Shown piece by piece: positions 1 through 9,865 of a stretch of 64,000 nucleotides of DNA (position 1 is the stretch's first letter; the number at the start of each line of letters is the position of its first letter). A program made the position numbers and the translations under genes. A model generated the notes under the pieces. The model worked only from the letters and a program-made list of their open reading frames with translations. It made no database searches and was not told where the DNA came from. Origin of the DNA: Mycoplana dimorpha (GTDB lineage Bacteria > Pseudomonadota > Alphaproteobacteria > Rhizobiales > Rhizobiaceae); contig NZ_PZZZ01000002.1 of NCBI RefSeq assembly GCF_003046475.1, positions 310,001 through 374,000 of the forward strand, in the 5' to 3' direction.

Positions 1-772
<772 letters not shown>

Positions 773-872
773 CTATCATAAAGCATAAGGAGCGTCATCC
801 TCTCGCGGGCGAAATACCCACCCTGCGTGCAGTGCGTGCCGCAAGCCCCGCAAAAGTCGCTGCAGTTAGGCT

Positions 873-901
873 TTGACAGCGGCAGGCAAGACGATTATGG
901 G
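873..901 (+). promoter_or_regulatory. sigma-70-type promoter for the TIGR02300 gene
   Basis: TTGACA (873-878), 17-base spacer, TATGGG (896-901). It lies about 80 bases before the start codon at 984. The -35 box is perfect and the -10 box is weak at its end. The rest of the 313-base aroA/TIGR02300 gap shows no ORF. Confidence 0.6.
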
Positions 902-983
902 GACCGGCTAATTCATTTCGCCGATCATCTCGCCGGCTACCCGGCTTCGCCGAAAATATTCGGCCATTCAAGAGGCTTTGACT

Positions 984-1373
984 GTGGCAAAACCGGAACT
1001 TGGAACAAAGCGCATCGACCCGGAGACGGGCCGGAAGTTCTATGACCTCAATCGCGACCCGATCGTGTCGCCCTATACCGGCAAGTCCTATCCGCTCTCC
1101 TACTTCGAGGAGACCTCCGCCGCCGCCGTGCTCGAGAAGGACGAGGACGAAGAGGTCAGCGAAGTCGATACCGAGAACCCCGAAGTCGAACTGGTCTCGC
1201 TCGAGGATGCCGACGACGAGGCTGCGGGCGGCGACGACCTGCCGGACCTGGGCGACGACGACGTCGAGATGGGCGATGACGACGACGACACCTTCCTCGA
1301 GCAGGACGAGGACGACGACAACGACGACATGACCGGCATCATCGGCGTCACCGGTGACGACGAGGAAGCATAA
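984..1373 (+). CDS. TIGR02300 family protein, acidic tail
   Basis: Small protein of unknown function, 129 residues, conserved in alphaproteobacteria. The first 45 residues (MAKPELGTKR..., with DPIVSPYTGK) form the conserved domain; the rest is extremely acidic, with runs of Asp encoded by GAC/GAT repeats between about 1240 and 1325. I chose the GTG at 984 because it gives the family's usual MAKPELGTKR start and sits 8 bases after an AGAGG site at 971-975; the TTG at 978 would be too close to that site. It has its own promoter (873-901) and a strong terminator (1384-1415). No catalytic motif is visible, so no function is proposed. Confidence 0.88.
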   Translation: MAKPELGTKRIDPETGRKFYDLNRDPIVSPYTGKSYPLSYFEETSAAAVLEKDEDEEVSEVDTENPEVELVSLEDADDEAAGGDDLPDLGDDDVEMGDDDDDTFLEQDEDDDNDDMTGIIGVTGDDEEA

Positions 1374-1383
1374 CCTTTTGATA

Positions 1384-1415
1384 CTCCGGCCGAATCTAAA
1401 AATATTCGGCCGGAG
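1384..1415 (+). terminator. Rho-independent terminator after TIGR02300 gene
   Basis: Perfect 12-bp stem (CTCCGGCCGAAT / ATTCGGCCGGAG) with an 8-base loop, followed within a few bases by ATTTTT. It starts 11 bases after the stop codon at 1373. Confidence 0.85.
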
Positions 1416-1428
1416 CGGATTTTTCGGC

Positions 1429-1457
1429 TTGCCATCTTCGGAAACCAGAAGTATGAA
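1429..1457 (+). promoter_or_regulatory. probable promoter of tRNA-Ala
   Basis: TTGCCA (1429-1434), 17-base spacer, TATGAA (1452-1457), about 60 bases before the mature tRNA 5' end and just after the preceding terminator. Confidence 0.45.
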
Positions 1458-1517
1458 GCCGCCACCGCCCGGGAACACCGGTCGGTATCCCGGAACCGGC
1501 CACGCCGGACCCTTGAT

Positions 1518-1593
<76 letters not shown>

Positions 1594-1858
1594 AAACAAG
1601 TTTCCCTCTCTCCGCAAGAACAAACCTGGTCCGAGACGATCTGGTGTCGCCTGACGGCAGTCGACGTCGTGTCTCAACGTATCGTGGCATAAGCCGCCGG
1701 CCTGCCATTCCTGCTGATCACCGGCCCGCGATTGCTGCGACACATCCTCGGGAGCGTCGGCAATAAGCCGCGTGTGCAGCCTCAGGAACTCGCTCCCACA
1801 AAGGGGCCGCCGTCGCTGGTCGGCTTGGGGGGCGGTCCAGGCGCGGCCCGCCGGCCGA

Positions 1859-4801
1859 TCAGGTGGTCAACGCGTCGAGCCTCCCCAGGAAATCGCCCTG
1901 GCTGCAATGCCGGCGCACGAAATCCCGTCCCCTTGCGGCCTGCGCCAGATAGGCATCCTCGTCCATCCAGTAGCGGTGAACGGTCTCCAGGACTTCATCG
2001 GGTTCGCAATACACCGCCGCATCGCCGAACGTTTCCCAGAACTGATGCGGCAGGATGGCGATCCTGCCCATCGCCATCGCCTCCATCACTGTTCGGCCGA
2101 ACTCCTCGATGTAGAGCTCGTGCGGGAAGTGCACCAGGAAATCCAGCCCTTCGAGAAAGGCCTCGACGGCGGTGGCACCAAAATTCCGCACGGCCCAGTT
2201 TTCCGGCGTGTATCCGAGCTGACGTATCGCGTGCCTGGCGCCGCCGAGGAAGCGCACCTCGACGTCGGCATCGACGCAGTAGGCCTTCTTGATGGCATCG
2301 ACGTTGCCCGGCCACTTCGTGTACGCGTCCCGCCCGTGACGGCCGAGCACGGGCCGGTGGCTGCCGCTCGGCCGCCAGCGAATCGGGCCTGCACACCAGG
2401 TTTCGGTGTCGATCATCGGATGCCAGGGCTGCGGATGCGGTGGCGGATAGGTCTCGTCCTCGAGCATCAGGCGCCTCACCCAGTGCGAGATCGGAACCCA
2501 GGTGCCGGCCGAGCCGAACGCCTCGGTCAGATGCCGCCTCGCCACCTCCGGCTCGTATTGCCGGTCACTGCCGTCAACCAGCCGCGTCGCGAACTGGTTG
2601 ATCACGACGATGACGTTTTCGCAGTCGACCTGCGGCAGCCGGTCCGGCAGGTGCTGCAGGATCGCCGGATACCCGACGATCACGTGTCGGCTGGAGACGA
2701 CGTCCCCGTCCGTAAGCAGTTCGACGCCGTGCTGCAGACAGGCTTCGTAGAACAGCGGGTTCAGGGGCGAGTCCGTGTCGAGTTCGTACTTGCGCCAGTG
2801 CAAGGCGGCTATCTTGAGGCCGGCGCGGACGGCGGCGTTCATGTAGTTCAGCGTCGACACGAAGGCGCCGCCCTTCAGCGCGAAATCGGAGACGAAGACG
2901 ATATCGAATGTGCCGACGCCCGTTCCGGCCCGCCGGTTGCCCAACGGCACCGGATAACGCCCGTTGCCGCGCGGCAAATGGGGATCACCGCCGTGGCGCA
3001 GGCTGTTGTGCCAGTTGCGGTAGGAGTCGCGGTAGAGCGCCCGGACGCCGAAGCGCAGCGAGCGTACGTGAGTGGCCGCCGAGCGCGTCAGCGAATCGTC
3101 GCGCACCAGCGAAAACGACAGCACGTTGTCGTGCCTCACCTTGCAGATCGCCTTTGGCCCGTAGACGGCCTCGATGCGGGCGCGAAGCTCCGCGTCGCCG
3201 GTCACCCTGACCTCGTCCCAGCCCCGCAACCGGTCGAAAACCTCGCGGCGCACGAGCAGCGACGACAGGTTCAGGTCGAGCACGCTTAGCTTCGGGATCC
3301 AGGGGCCGGCCAAGCCGAGGTCGTCGTGCACCCGCAGCCACTGCGACACCACGGCAACGTAGTCCGGTCGGTCGGCGAGCGCCTGCATCTGGCGCTCGAT
3401 CTTCTCGGGATGGGACCAGTCATCGCTGTCGCAGACCGTGACAAGGTCGCCGGTCGCCGCCTCGAGGCCGTCGTTGCGGGCCGGATAGGCGCCACCATTC
3501 ACCGTGCGCCGCACCAGTCGGATGCGGGAATCCTTGGCGGCGTAGCGTGCGACGAGGTCGCAGGTGGCGTCGGTGCTGACATCGTCGACGACGATGATCT
3601 CGAGATTGCGCCAAGTCTGCGCGGCAAGGCTGTCGAGCACCATCGCCAGCGTCTTTTCAGCGTTATAGGCGGGAATGATGACCGACACCTTGGCGTCCTG
3701 CACGCCCGTCCGGGTCGTCGGACGCGAAGCGATGTTCCAGATGCTCAGGGGCTGGTCCGGGTCGGCCAGTTCGATGGGGGACATGCCCGACGGCGCCATC
3801 GCTTCGTTAAGCGCCGCGAGGTAGAGGCGGTCGCATTGCCCGGCGGGCACGCCGTCCGCCAATGCCCGGCGCCGCAGGATCTCGGCGCCGACGAGCGCGA
3901 AATCGATGCGACGTTCGGCGGCGACGGGCGTTTCCTTCAGCCGGGCTTCGGCCTCGTGCGGCCGCCCGGCCCGCAACAGGCACAGGAGCTGGCAGAGCCG
4001 CTTTTCCTGAAGGTTGTCGCGGGACAGCGAAATGCTGCGTGCCATGAGCTCCGCCGCCTGCTCAAACGCGCCCTCGGCATAATGCCAACGGGCCAGCGCG
4101 TGCGCGGCTGCCGACCGCAGCCGCTCGCTTGCCGCCGCATCGTCGAGGCGGGCCTGCAGTTCGGGGAGGGCATAGCGGGCATAGCCGCCCCAAAGCCTGG
4201 TCTCGAGGCTGGCTATAACGCCAAGCCCGCGGTTTCCTCTGCTTGCCGAGCCGCTCCTGTCGCGTTTGAAACCGCGGTAGGCCCGATGCAGCGCAAAGGG
4301 GAGGCGCAGCGCGGAAAGCGGCGAACGCACGGCCACCAGTTCGGCACCGAGACGATAGGCCAGCTGCCCATGGAAAGGCTCTGCGACAACGATGCCGTTC
4401 GTACAGGGCGGTCGCGAGGTTTGCCTTGAGAGCTCGTGCGCTTGCATCGCCTGGCCATGCTGCCTGAAGGCACGGCGCAGCGCGAACGGCAAGCCGAGCA
4501 GGGCAGGCACGGAGCGGGTCGCCGCGATCAGTTCCGAGCCGAGCCGGTGGGCGAGTTGCTCCCTCAGCCCGTCCGCGATCGGATCGACGTCCCGTCCGAT
4601 GAGGCCGTCGCCGTTCGGCAGCCGTCCTGCTGCGGTGGTCTCTTCCGCATTTCTCCGGTGCTGCGGCGGCATCCCGCCGGCACCTTGTTGGGGCGGAGGC
4701 GAGCCCGCTGGACTCGAACTCTCGGCCGGTCGCGGCGCAAGTTGCGCGTCGTCCGTGGGGGCGAACGCATCGCCGGCTTCAGTCGAAGGCTGCTCTGTCA
4801 T
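1859..4801 (-). CDS. large two-domain glycosyltransferase (GT2 plus GT-B-like)
   Basis: Predicted 980-residue soluble glycosyltransferase, probably acting on a surface polysaccharide or lipid-linked glycan; donor and acceptor are unknown. Residues 1-75 are Pro/Ala/Gln-rich and look disordered. Two copies of a similar 35-residue segment follow (about 79-113 and 144-178, sharing QLAxRLGxEL and LPFALxRA). Residues 215-335 look helical and TPR-like. A GT2 (GT-A) domain spans about 371-580, with VSVIIPAYN, the VVDDVSTD nucleotide-binding strand and CDSDDW metal site. From about 631 to the end is a GT-B-like domain with a GT4-style EEFGRTVMEAMAMG motif. ATG 4801 follows a GAGG site; an in-frame GTG lies two codons earlier. 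It stands alone between tRNA-Ala and the MerR gene. Confidence 0.8.
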   Translation of the reverse strand: MTEQPSTEAGDAFAPTDDAQLAPRPAESSSPAGSPPPQQGAGGMPPQHRRNAEETTAAGRLPNGDGLIGRDVDPIADGLREQLAHRLGSELIAATRSVPALLGLPFALRRAFRQHGQAMQAHELSRQTSRPPCTNGIVVAEPFHGQLAYRLGAELVAVRSPLSALRLPFALHRAYRGFKRDRSGSASRGNRGLGVIASLETRLWGGYARYALPELQARLDDAAASERLRSAAAHALARWHYAEGAFEQAAELMARSISLSRDNLQEKRLCQLLCLLRAGRPHEAEARLKETPVAAERRIDFALVGAEILRRRALADGVPAGQCDRLYLAALNEAMAPSGMSPIELADPDQPLSIWNIASRPTTRTGVQDAKVSVIIPAYNAEKTLAMVLDSLAAQTWRNLEIIVVDDVSTDATCDLVARYAAKDSRIRLVRRTVNGGAYPARNDGLEAATGDLVTVCDSDDWSHPEKIERQMQALADRPDYVAVVSQWLRVHDDLGLAGPWIPKLSVLDLNLSSLLVRREVFDRLRGWDEVRVTGDAELRARIEAVYGPKAICKVRHDNVLSFSLVRDDSLTRSAATHVRSLRFGVRALYRDSYRNWHNSLRHGGDPHLPRGNGRYPVPLGNRRAGTGVGTFDIVFVSDFALKGGAFVSTLNYMNAAVRAGLKIAALHWRKYELDTDSPLNPLFYEACLQHGVELLTDGDVVSSRHVIVGYPAILQHLPDRLPQVDCENVIVVINQFATRLVDGSDRQYEPEVARRHLTEAFGSAGTWVPISHWVRRLMLEDETYPPPHPQPWHPMIDTETWCAGPIRWRPSGSHRPVLGRHGRDAYTKWPGNVDAIKKAYCVDADVEVRFLGGARHAIRQLGYTPENWAVRNFGATAVEAFLEGLDFLVHFPHELYIEEFGRTVMEAMAMGRIAILPHQFWETFGDAAVYCEPDEVLETVHRYWMDEDAYLAQAARGRDFVRRHCSQGDFLGRLDALTT

Positions 4802-4997
4802 GGACACCTCATCCGGACGGCGGCTTCGGGTGCGTTGACCTCACGTCTTCTTCTTGGGCTGCTGGGAGCCTTGCTGGAATGTGTTCGATCGTCGATGGCA
4901 GGCGGCTGTCGCGACTGCGACGGCAACAGTGTATCTTGCGGTGCGGGGGAGATCAAACCGCGGCATGGGACCGCTGCACACGCCAATCGGCTGCTTG

Positions 4998-5420
4998 CTA
5001 CGCCATCCGTCGGCGCTTCCGTGTCTCGCCGACCTTTGCAGCAAGGTTCAGAAGCCGCCTGAACTTGGGGCATTCAAGGTGCGATGGCGCAGGGCAGTCC
5101 GCGACATGGCGCATCATGCTGCTCAAGGCCATGAGCTCTCGAATTTTCACGTCGATCGCATCGGCCTTCTGGTGCAGCACCGCGCGAGGCAGATCCGGCG
5201 CGCCATCCGGCCCGAACATCCCGGAAATCTCGTCGAGCGAGAAGCCGCCGAGTTTAGCCAGCTGAATAAGCTTGAGCTGCGGCAGGACGTCTGGCGCGAA
5301 CTGCCGCCGCAGACCATGCCGTGACACCGAGGCAATCAGCCCGATCTCCTCGTAATAGCGGAGCGTAGAGGGCCGGATTCCGGTCTGCGACGAGACCTCG
5401 CCAATGTCCAGAAATTTCAT
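4998..5420 (-). CDS. MerR family transcriptional regulator
   Basis: 140-residue MerR-type DNA-binding protein. The N-terminal winged helix (DIGEVSSQTGIRPSTLRYYEEIGLI, residues 5-29, described here as separate parts of one helix-turn-helix) is typical. A long helix follows at about 80-105. The C-terminal part has only two cysteines (109 and 117), so the four-cysteine [2Fe-2S] cluster motif of SoxR is absent and the effector is unknown. ATG 5420 gives the standard family start. It diverges from the MFS gene, and a SoxR-like palindrome (5427-5444) sits right before its start codon, so it probably controls itself and the MFS transporter. Confidence 0.88.
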   Translation of the reverse strand: MKFLDIGEVSSQTGIRPSTLRYYEEIGLIASVSRHGLRRQFAPDVLPQLKLIQLAKLGGFSLDEISGMFGPDGAPDLPRAVLHQKADAIDVKIRELMALSSMMRHVADCPAPSHLECPKFRRLLNLAAKVGETRKRRRMA

Positions 5421-5426
5421 ACTTGA

Positions 5427-5444
5427 CCTCAAGTCGACTTGAAG
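5427..5444 (+). promoter_or_regulatory. SoxR-like MerR operator
   Basis: CCTCAAGTCGACTTGAAG differs from the classical enterobacterial SoxR site (CCTCAAGTTAACTTGAGG) at only three of 18 positions. It overlaps a TTGACC -35 hexamer at 5423-5428, as in soxS. A matching -10 at 19 bases (CAGGGT) is poor; TATACC at 5453-5458 is too far for a normal spacer, so the exact promoter is unclear. Confidence 0.7.
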
Positions 5445-5489
5445 TGGCAGGGTATACCCGCAAGGCACACCGGACAAGAGGACAAGGAC

Positions 5490-6734
5490 ATGGAACGGAA
5501 TCAGGCGCCTGGTAAGGATCAGGCAATCAGGAGACTTATGGTGCCGCTGGCGCTTTCGGTGCTGCTGGCCTCACTCGGCACCAGTATCGCCAACATCGCA
5601 CTGCCGACATTCACCGCCGCGTTTTCCGCGCCGTTCTTTCAGGTGCAAGGGATTGTCGTCGGCTACCTGGCTGCGCTGACCGTTTCCACCATCGCTGTCG
5701 GCAGGCTGGGCGATATCTACGGGCTCAGGCGCACCTACCTTTTCGGACTCGCATTGTTTTCGGTGGCTTCCCTGCTTTGCGGTCTCGCGCCCAATTTGTG
5801 GCTGCTCATCGTGGCCAGGACGCTTCAGGGAGTCGGCGCCGCCTTTCTGATGACCCTGGCCATGGCGCTCATGCGCGAGATCGCGAGCAAGGACCGCATG
5901 GGCCGCGCCATGGGCTTGCTCGGCACGGTATCGGCGCTCGGCACGGCCCTTGGTCCGTCGCTGGGCGGCGGGTTGCTGCCGGTGGCCGGATGGCGCGCCA
6001 TCTTCCTTGTCCAGGTTCCGCTCGCGTTGCTGACATTGGTCCTCGCGTTCACGTCCATGCCACGAGGCGTCGGTGGAAGAAATGAAACGTCCGAACCCCT
6101 TCGGGCAGTCCTGGACGGGGGCATCTTTCCCAATCTGGTGCTCAATGTTCTCGTCGCCGCCGTGATGATGACGACCCTTGTGGTCGGCCCGTTCTATCTG
6201 AATATCGGAGCCGGGCTCAGCGAGGCGCTGGTCGGCCTTCTCATGTCCGTGGGGCCGGCCGTCGCGATCTTCAGCGGCGTGCCTGCAGGGCGTGCCGTCG
6301 ATCTATGGGGAGCGCGGCGGGTTCTTGGTGCCGGCCTCGCCCTGCTCGCCGCCGGTGCGTTGCTGCTCGCATTCCTGCCCAACCTAGTGGGAGTGGGTGG
6401 ATACGTGCTCGCCATCGTTGTCCTGACGCCGGGCTACCAGCTCTTTCAGGCTGCCAACAATACGGCTGCCCTGGCGGATGTGCCCGTGCACCGGCGCGGC
6501 CTTGCTTCAGGGCTCTTGAACCTGTCGCGGAACATCGGCCTGATCACGGGCGCCTCCGTCATGGGAGCGGTCTTCGCCTTTGGTGTCGGCACCGGCGACC
6601 TGGCCCAGGCCTCGGCCTTGGCGATCGCCGACGGCATGAGTCTGACCTTCATCTTCGCCGCCGGCATGATGGCACTCGCAATCGTCGTCGCGTTCTGGAA
6701 AACCCTCGGGAGCGCCCTCCAAGCTGTGGACTGA
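5490..6734 (+). CDS. MFS transporter, drug-efflux type
   Basis: Inner-membrane proton-coupled antiporter of the major facilitator superfamily, 414 residues, with about 12 hydrophobic helices. Motif A reads GRLGDIYGLRR at 71-81 and the second helix pair carries ARTLQGVGAA; the opening helix SIANIALPTF is typical of the DHA drug exporters. The substrate cannot be read from sequence. ATG 5490 is preferred over in-frame upstream starts because AAGAGGA (5476-5482) and AAGGA precede it. The divergent MerR gene and the shared operator suggest induction by a small toxic or redox-active molecule. Confidence 0.88.
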   Translation: MERNQAPGKDQAIRRLMVPLALSVLLASLGTSIANIALPTFTAAFSAPFFQVQGIVVGYLAALTVSTIAVGRLGDIYGLRRTYLFGLALFSVASLLCGLAPNLWLLIVARTLQGVGAAFLMTLAMALMREIASKDRMGRAMGLLGTVSALGTALGPSLGGGLLPVAGWRAIFLVQVPLALLTLVLAFTSMPRGVGGRNETSEPLRAVLDGGIFPNLVLNVLVAAVMMTTLVVGPFYLNIGAGLSEALVGLLMSVGPAVAIFSGVPAGRAVDLWGARRVLGAGLALLAAGALLLAFLPNLVGVGGYVLAIVVLTPGYQLFQAANNTAALADVPVHRRGLASGLLNLSRNIGLITGASVMGAVFAFGVGTGDLAQASALAIADGMSLTFIFAAGMMALAIVVAFWKTLGSALQAVD

Positions 6735-6793
6735 CGGGAGCGGCCGCGAAATCGGCAGGGTTCCCGATGCGGGGCCATCCCGCAGCTCCGCTC

Positions 6794-8014
6794 TCACGCG
6801 AGGCCGATCAGAATCCCGCCCGCAGCTGCGACGATCACCACCAGCCAGGGCGGGGCTTTCCACGCCATCAGCAGCACGAAGCATGACAGCGCCAAGGCGA
6901 ACTGAAGCGGGCCGACGATGGCGCTGGTGAAGACGGGATCGTAGAGCGCTGCGCCGAGAATGCCGACGACGGCGGCATTGGCGCCGCGCATCAGGGCTTG
7001 CGCGCTCTCGCGCTTGCGAAAACTGTCCCAGAAAGGAATGACGCCGAGCAGGATCAGGAACCCGGGCAGGAAGACGGCTCCCAGGGCGATACAGGCGCCG
7101 GTCAGGCCGTTGGGCTCCGGTCCGAGCACGGCTCCCAGATAGGCCGCGAAGGTGAAAAGCGGCCCCGGGACCGCCTGCGCCGCGCCATAGCCCGCCAGAA
7201 ACCGGTCGTGGCTCACCCAGCCGCTGCGCACCACTTCAGATTCCAGAAGCGGCAGCACGACGTGCCCGCCGCCGAAGACAAGCGAGCCGGCCCGGTAGAA
7301 CGCATCGAAGACGGCGAGTCCTTGCGACGACGTCGCGGCAGCCACGACCGGCAGGCCAAAGAGAAGTGCACAGAAAAGGATTAGCGAAACCGCCCCGAAT
7401 GTTCGCGAGACGGGAAAGTCGATGTGCCTTGAAATTTCTTCGTGATGATTGCGACAGAACAGCAGGCCGGCGGCCGAGCCAGCAAGTATTGCCGTCACCT
7501 GTCCGAGCGAACCCGCGACCAGGACGACGATCAGCACCGCGCCAAGGGTGATCGTAGCCCGCTCGCGGTCCGGACACAGGTTCTTCGCCATGCCCCACAC
7601 CGCCTGCGCAACGATGGCAACGGCAACGATCTTCAGGCCGGCGATGACCCCGGTCCCGATCGGCCCGCCAAATGCCGCCGCGCCGAAAGCGAAGGCAACG
7701 AGCAGGATTGCAGAAGGCAGCGTGAAGGCTGCCCATGCGGCGAGGGCGCCGAGCGGTCCGCCGCGCAGGAGCCCGAGGGCAAAGCCAACCTGGCTCGATG
7801 CTGGACCGGGCAGGAACTGGCTCAACGCCACGAGGTCGGCATAGCCCTTCTCATCGATCCACTTGCGCCGCTGCACCAACTCGTCGCGGAAATATCCGAG
7901 ATGTGCGATCGGCCCGCCGAACGATGTCAGGCCCAGCTTCAGAAAGGCGGTGAACACTTCACCGGCCGATCCTTTCGCGCCTTGCGTTTCATTGCCCGTC
8001 GCGGAGCCTGTCAT
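6794..8014 (-). CDS. chrA: chromate transporter, ChrA family
   Basis: 406-residue inner-membrane protein of the CHR family, which exports chromate using the membrane potential. It has the usual two homologous halves: GLTSFGGPIAHLGYF near 28-42 and FLPGPASSQVGFALG at 67-81 in the first, GSLVFGGGHVVLPLLE at 243-258 and AVPGPLFTFAAYLG at 281-294 in the second. Length is normal for bidomain ChrA. ATG 8014 (MTGSATGNE) was chosen because the frame upstream lacks conserved sequence. The gene is convergent with the MFS gene. No chrB regulator is nearby, so chromate as substrate is a family-level inference. Confidence 0.88.
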   Translation of the reverse strand: MTGSATGNETQGAKGSAGEVFTAFLKLGLTSFGGPIAHLGYFRDELVQRRKWIDEKGYADLVALSQFLPGPASSQVGFALGLLRGGPLGALAAWAAFTLPSAILLVAFAFGAAAFGGPIGTGVIAGLKIVAVAIVAQAVWGMAKNLCPDRERATITLGAVLIVVLVAGSLGQVTAILAGSAAGLLFCRNHHEEISRHIDFPVSRTFGAVSLILFCALLFGLPVVAAATSSQGLAVFDAFYRAGSLVFGGGHVVLPLLESEVVRSGWVSHDRFLAGYGAAQAVPGPLFTFAAYLGAVLGPEPNGLTGACIALGAVFLPGFLILLGVIPFWDSFRKRESAQALMRGANAAVVGILGAALYDPVFTSAIVGPLQFALALSCFVLLMAWKAPPWLVVIVAAAGGILIGLA

Positions 8015-8474
8015 CTTCTCATTGCCTCTGGTAATTTCGCGGATGCGCTCCTTGGCCAGGGCAGGGCCGGAACGTTTTTGGCGCGGCTGGTGGAGAACAT
8101 GCAAGAGGACGAGAGCTGCGCGCTGGACCAAATGCTCGATTATCTGCGGGCGCCCTGTTCCGCGCGTTTCCCGGTTGCTCGTCATGCCTCCGTCGTCGGC
8201 CACTGGCCCGAGCGTTGGCCATATCCCGTGCGGTAGCGAATTTCGACAACAACCTGATGACATTTCCACGCTTGATTGCCGTCGCCGATGATCTCCGAGG
8301 GAAAGGTCCAGCCGAAGGATGCCTTATGCCTGGGTAGGGCCGACCTCGCGACGCAGAAGCCTTGCAACTTTCCGAGCTTGGGAACACGGTTTGGTTTGGG
8401 GCGCGCCGTTTTGGGTAATCGATGTGCATGCCGATGTTCTGACGCAACGTGTCCAGTTAGCAAAGGACCCCATC
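8015..8474. other. intergenic stretch without a supported gene
   Basis: This 460-base divergent spacer separates chrA from the Tat-exported deacylase. Open frames extend across it on both strands, but none shows a conserved start or domain. I see no clear inverted repeat or promoter. Confidence 0.5.
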
Positions 8475-9671
8475 ATGCCGGATAACCCCAAGGACGGTTT
8501 TGGTCGCCGCAAGTTCCTGATCGCGTCTGTTGCCACGTTGGGCGCTTCGGCTGCGCTCGCGGCCAACGGCGATGCTGCGAATGCGCAGAACAGTGCCGGA
8601 TCCGGCGCCGACCCGACGTCACAAGGGACAGTCTATGTCGGCGATGTCATTGGCGGGAAGAAGGTCGTCAGCGCGCTAGACGTTGGCGACCTGGAGCCCG
8701 GCAAGATGCACTTTCTGTATTTCCAGGGCGTCGAGATGCCCACCGGGCAGCACTGGTATGTGTCTGTGACGGTCGCGAGCGGAGCAAGGCCGGGGAAGCG
8801 CGCCGTCCTGGTCAGCGGTGTGCACGGCGACGAAATGAGTTCTGTGCACGCGGTCCAGACCGTGATGAGCCAGCTCGATCCTGCAGAGATGTCGGGGACG
8901 GTGATGGCGGTCACGGACGTGTCCCGCCCGGCCATGGAAGGCATGCAACGCAGATGGCCCAATTCGGGCAGGGGCAATGATCTGATCGATATGAACCGGG
9001 AGTGGCCCGGCAACGAGAACAGCGCCACGGCGGCCAGCCGACACGCCGGGCTCCTGTTCAACCGGCTCCTCCGGCCGAACGCCGATTTCGCGATCGACTT
9101 CCATACCGGGACCACCGGGTTCGACGTCACTGCATTCAATATTGCGGCTATGGATGTGCCCGAGATCAAGGCTATGGTGGAACTGTTCCCAGTCGGCCAG
9201 ATATTCGACAATCATGTGTACCCCGGTGTCTTGCACAACGCGTTTATTGACGCGGGAATCCCGTCCTTTACGCCGGAGATCGGCGCCGCGCGGGTCCTGG
9301 ACCTCGACATGATCTCCCTGTTTGTGGAAGGCACGATGAACGTCCTGAAGCATCACGGCATCGTTGCCGGGCCGATGGGGCGCACAGGCAAGGACGTGAA
9401 TGTCTTTGTCGGGAACAGTTCCTTCCCGATCCTGGCGACTGCGGGTGGGCTGGTCGAACATCTGATCAAGCTGAACGACAAGGTCGAGGCCGGACAGAAA
9501 GTGGCGATCCAACGCAACAGCTTCGGTCAGGTGGTAGCGGAATATGCAAGCGGCGTGGCCGGCGAGATAACCGGCCAGCGCAGCGATGCAATGGCCGAGC
9601 CGGGCAACCCCTTGGTGTTTGTTCTTTTCAACAGGACAACCCCGGAGGGCGCAGAGGTCTATCCCGAGTAA
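8475..9671 (+). CDS. Tat-exported succinylglutamate desuccinylase/aspartoacylase-like zinc hydrolase
   Basis: 398-residue M14-type zinc hydrolase of the AstE/AspA superfamily, predicted to act in the periplasm. The N-terminus has a twin-arginine signal (GRRKFLIASVA, Arg 11-12) followed by an Ala-rich segment. Zinc ligands are visible as HGDE (His118, Glu120) and DFHTGTTG (His210). A C-terminal beta-rich region follows (about 290-398). The likely chemistry is cleavage of an N-acyl or amide bond; the substrate is unknown. ATG 8475 has an AAAGGA site at 8462-8467. There is no ast operon here, so arginine catabolism is unlikely. Confidence 0.82.
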   Translation: MPDNPKDGFGRRKFLIASVATLGASAALAANGDAANAQNSAGSGADPTSQGTVYVGDVIGGKKVVSALDVGDLEPGKMHFLYFQGVEMPTGQHWYVSVTVASGARPGKRAVLVSGVHGDEMSSVHAVQTVMSQLDPAEMSGTVMAVTDVSRPAMEGMQRRWPNSGRGNDLIDMNREWPGNENSATAASRHAGLLFNRLLRPNADFAIDFHTGTTGFDVTAFNIAAMDVPEIKAMVELFPVGQIFDNHVYPGVLHNAFIDAGIPSFTPEIGAARVLDLDMISLFVEGTMNVLKHHGIVAGPMGRTGKDVNVFVGNSSFPILATAGGLVEHLIKLNDKVEAGQKVAIQRNSFGQVVAEYASGVAGEITGQRSDAMAEPGNPLVFVLFNRTTPEGAEVYPE

Positions 9672-9865
9672 TCAACGCGTGCGGATGGTGGCTTGTCCCG
9701 CGCAGCCTGGAGTCCGCAAGAGTTTCGCGGAAACGCCGACGGGTTGGAGCATCGAGCGACCCCATCGGGAAGAGAGGCGTGGATCTTCTTGTAGGTGCAA
9801 AGCGTAGGCGGCAGCAAGCTACCTTGGCTTGTTGACCAGCTGTGGCCTAGGATGGTGGAAGTAGA

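Noticed and set aside
1240-1325. GAC/GAT triplet runs as a tandem repeat or slippage tract
   Set aside because: They encode the acidic tail of the TIGR02300 protein, which is expected for the family.
8015-8269. N-terminal extension of chrA
   Set aside because: The extra codons in frame have no membrane segments or conserved sequence; ChrA homologues start near 8014.
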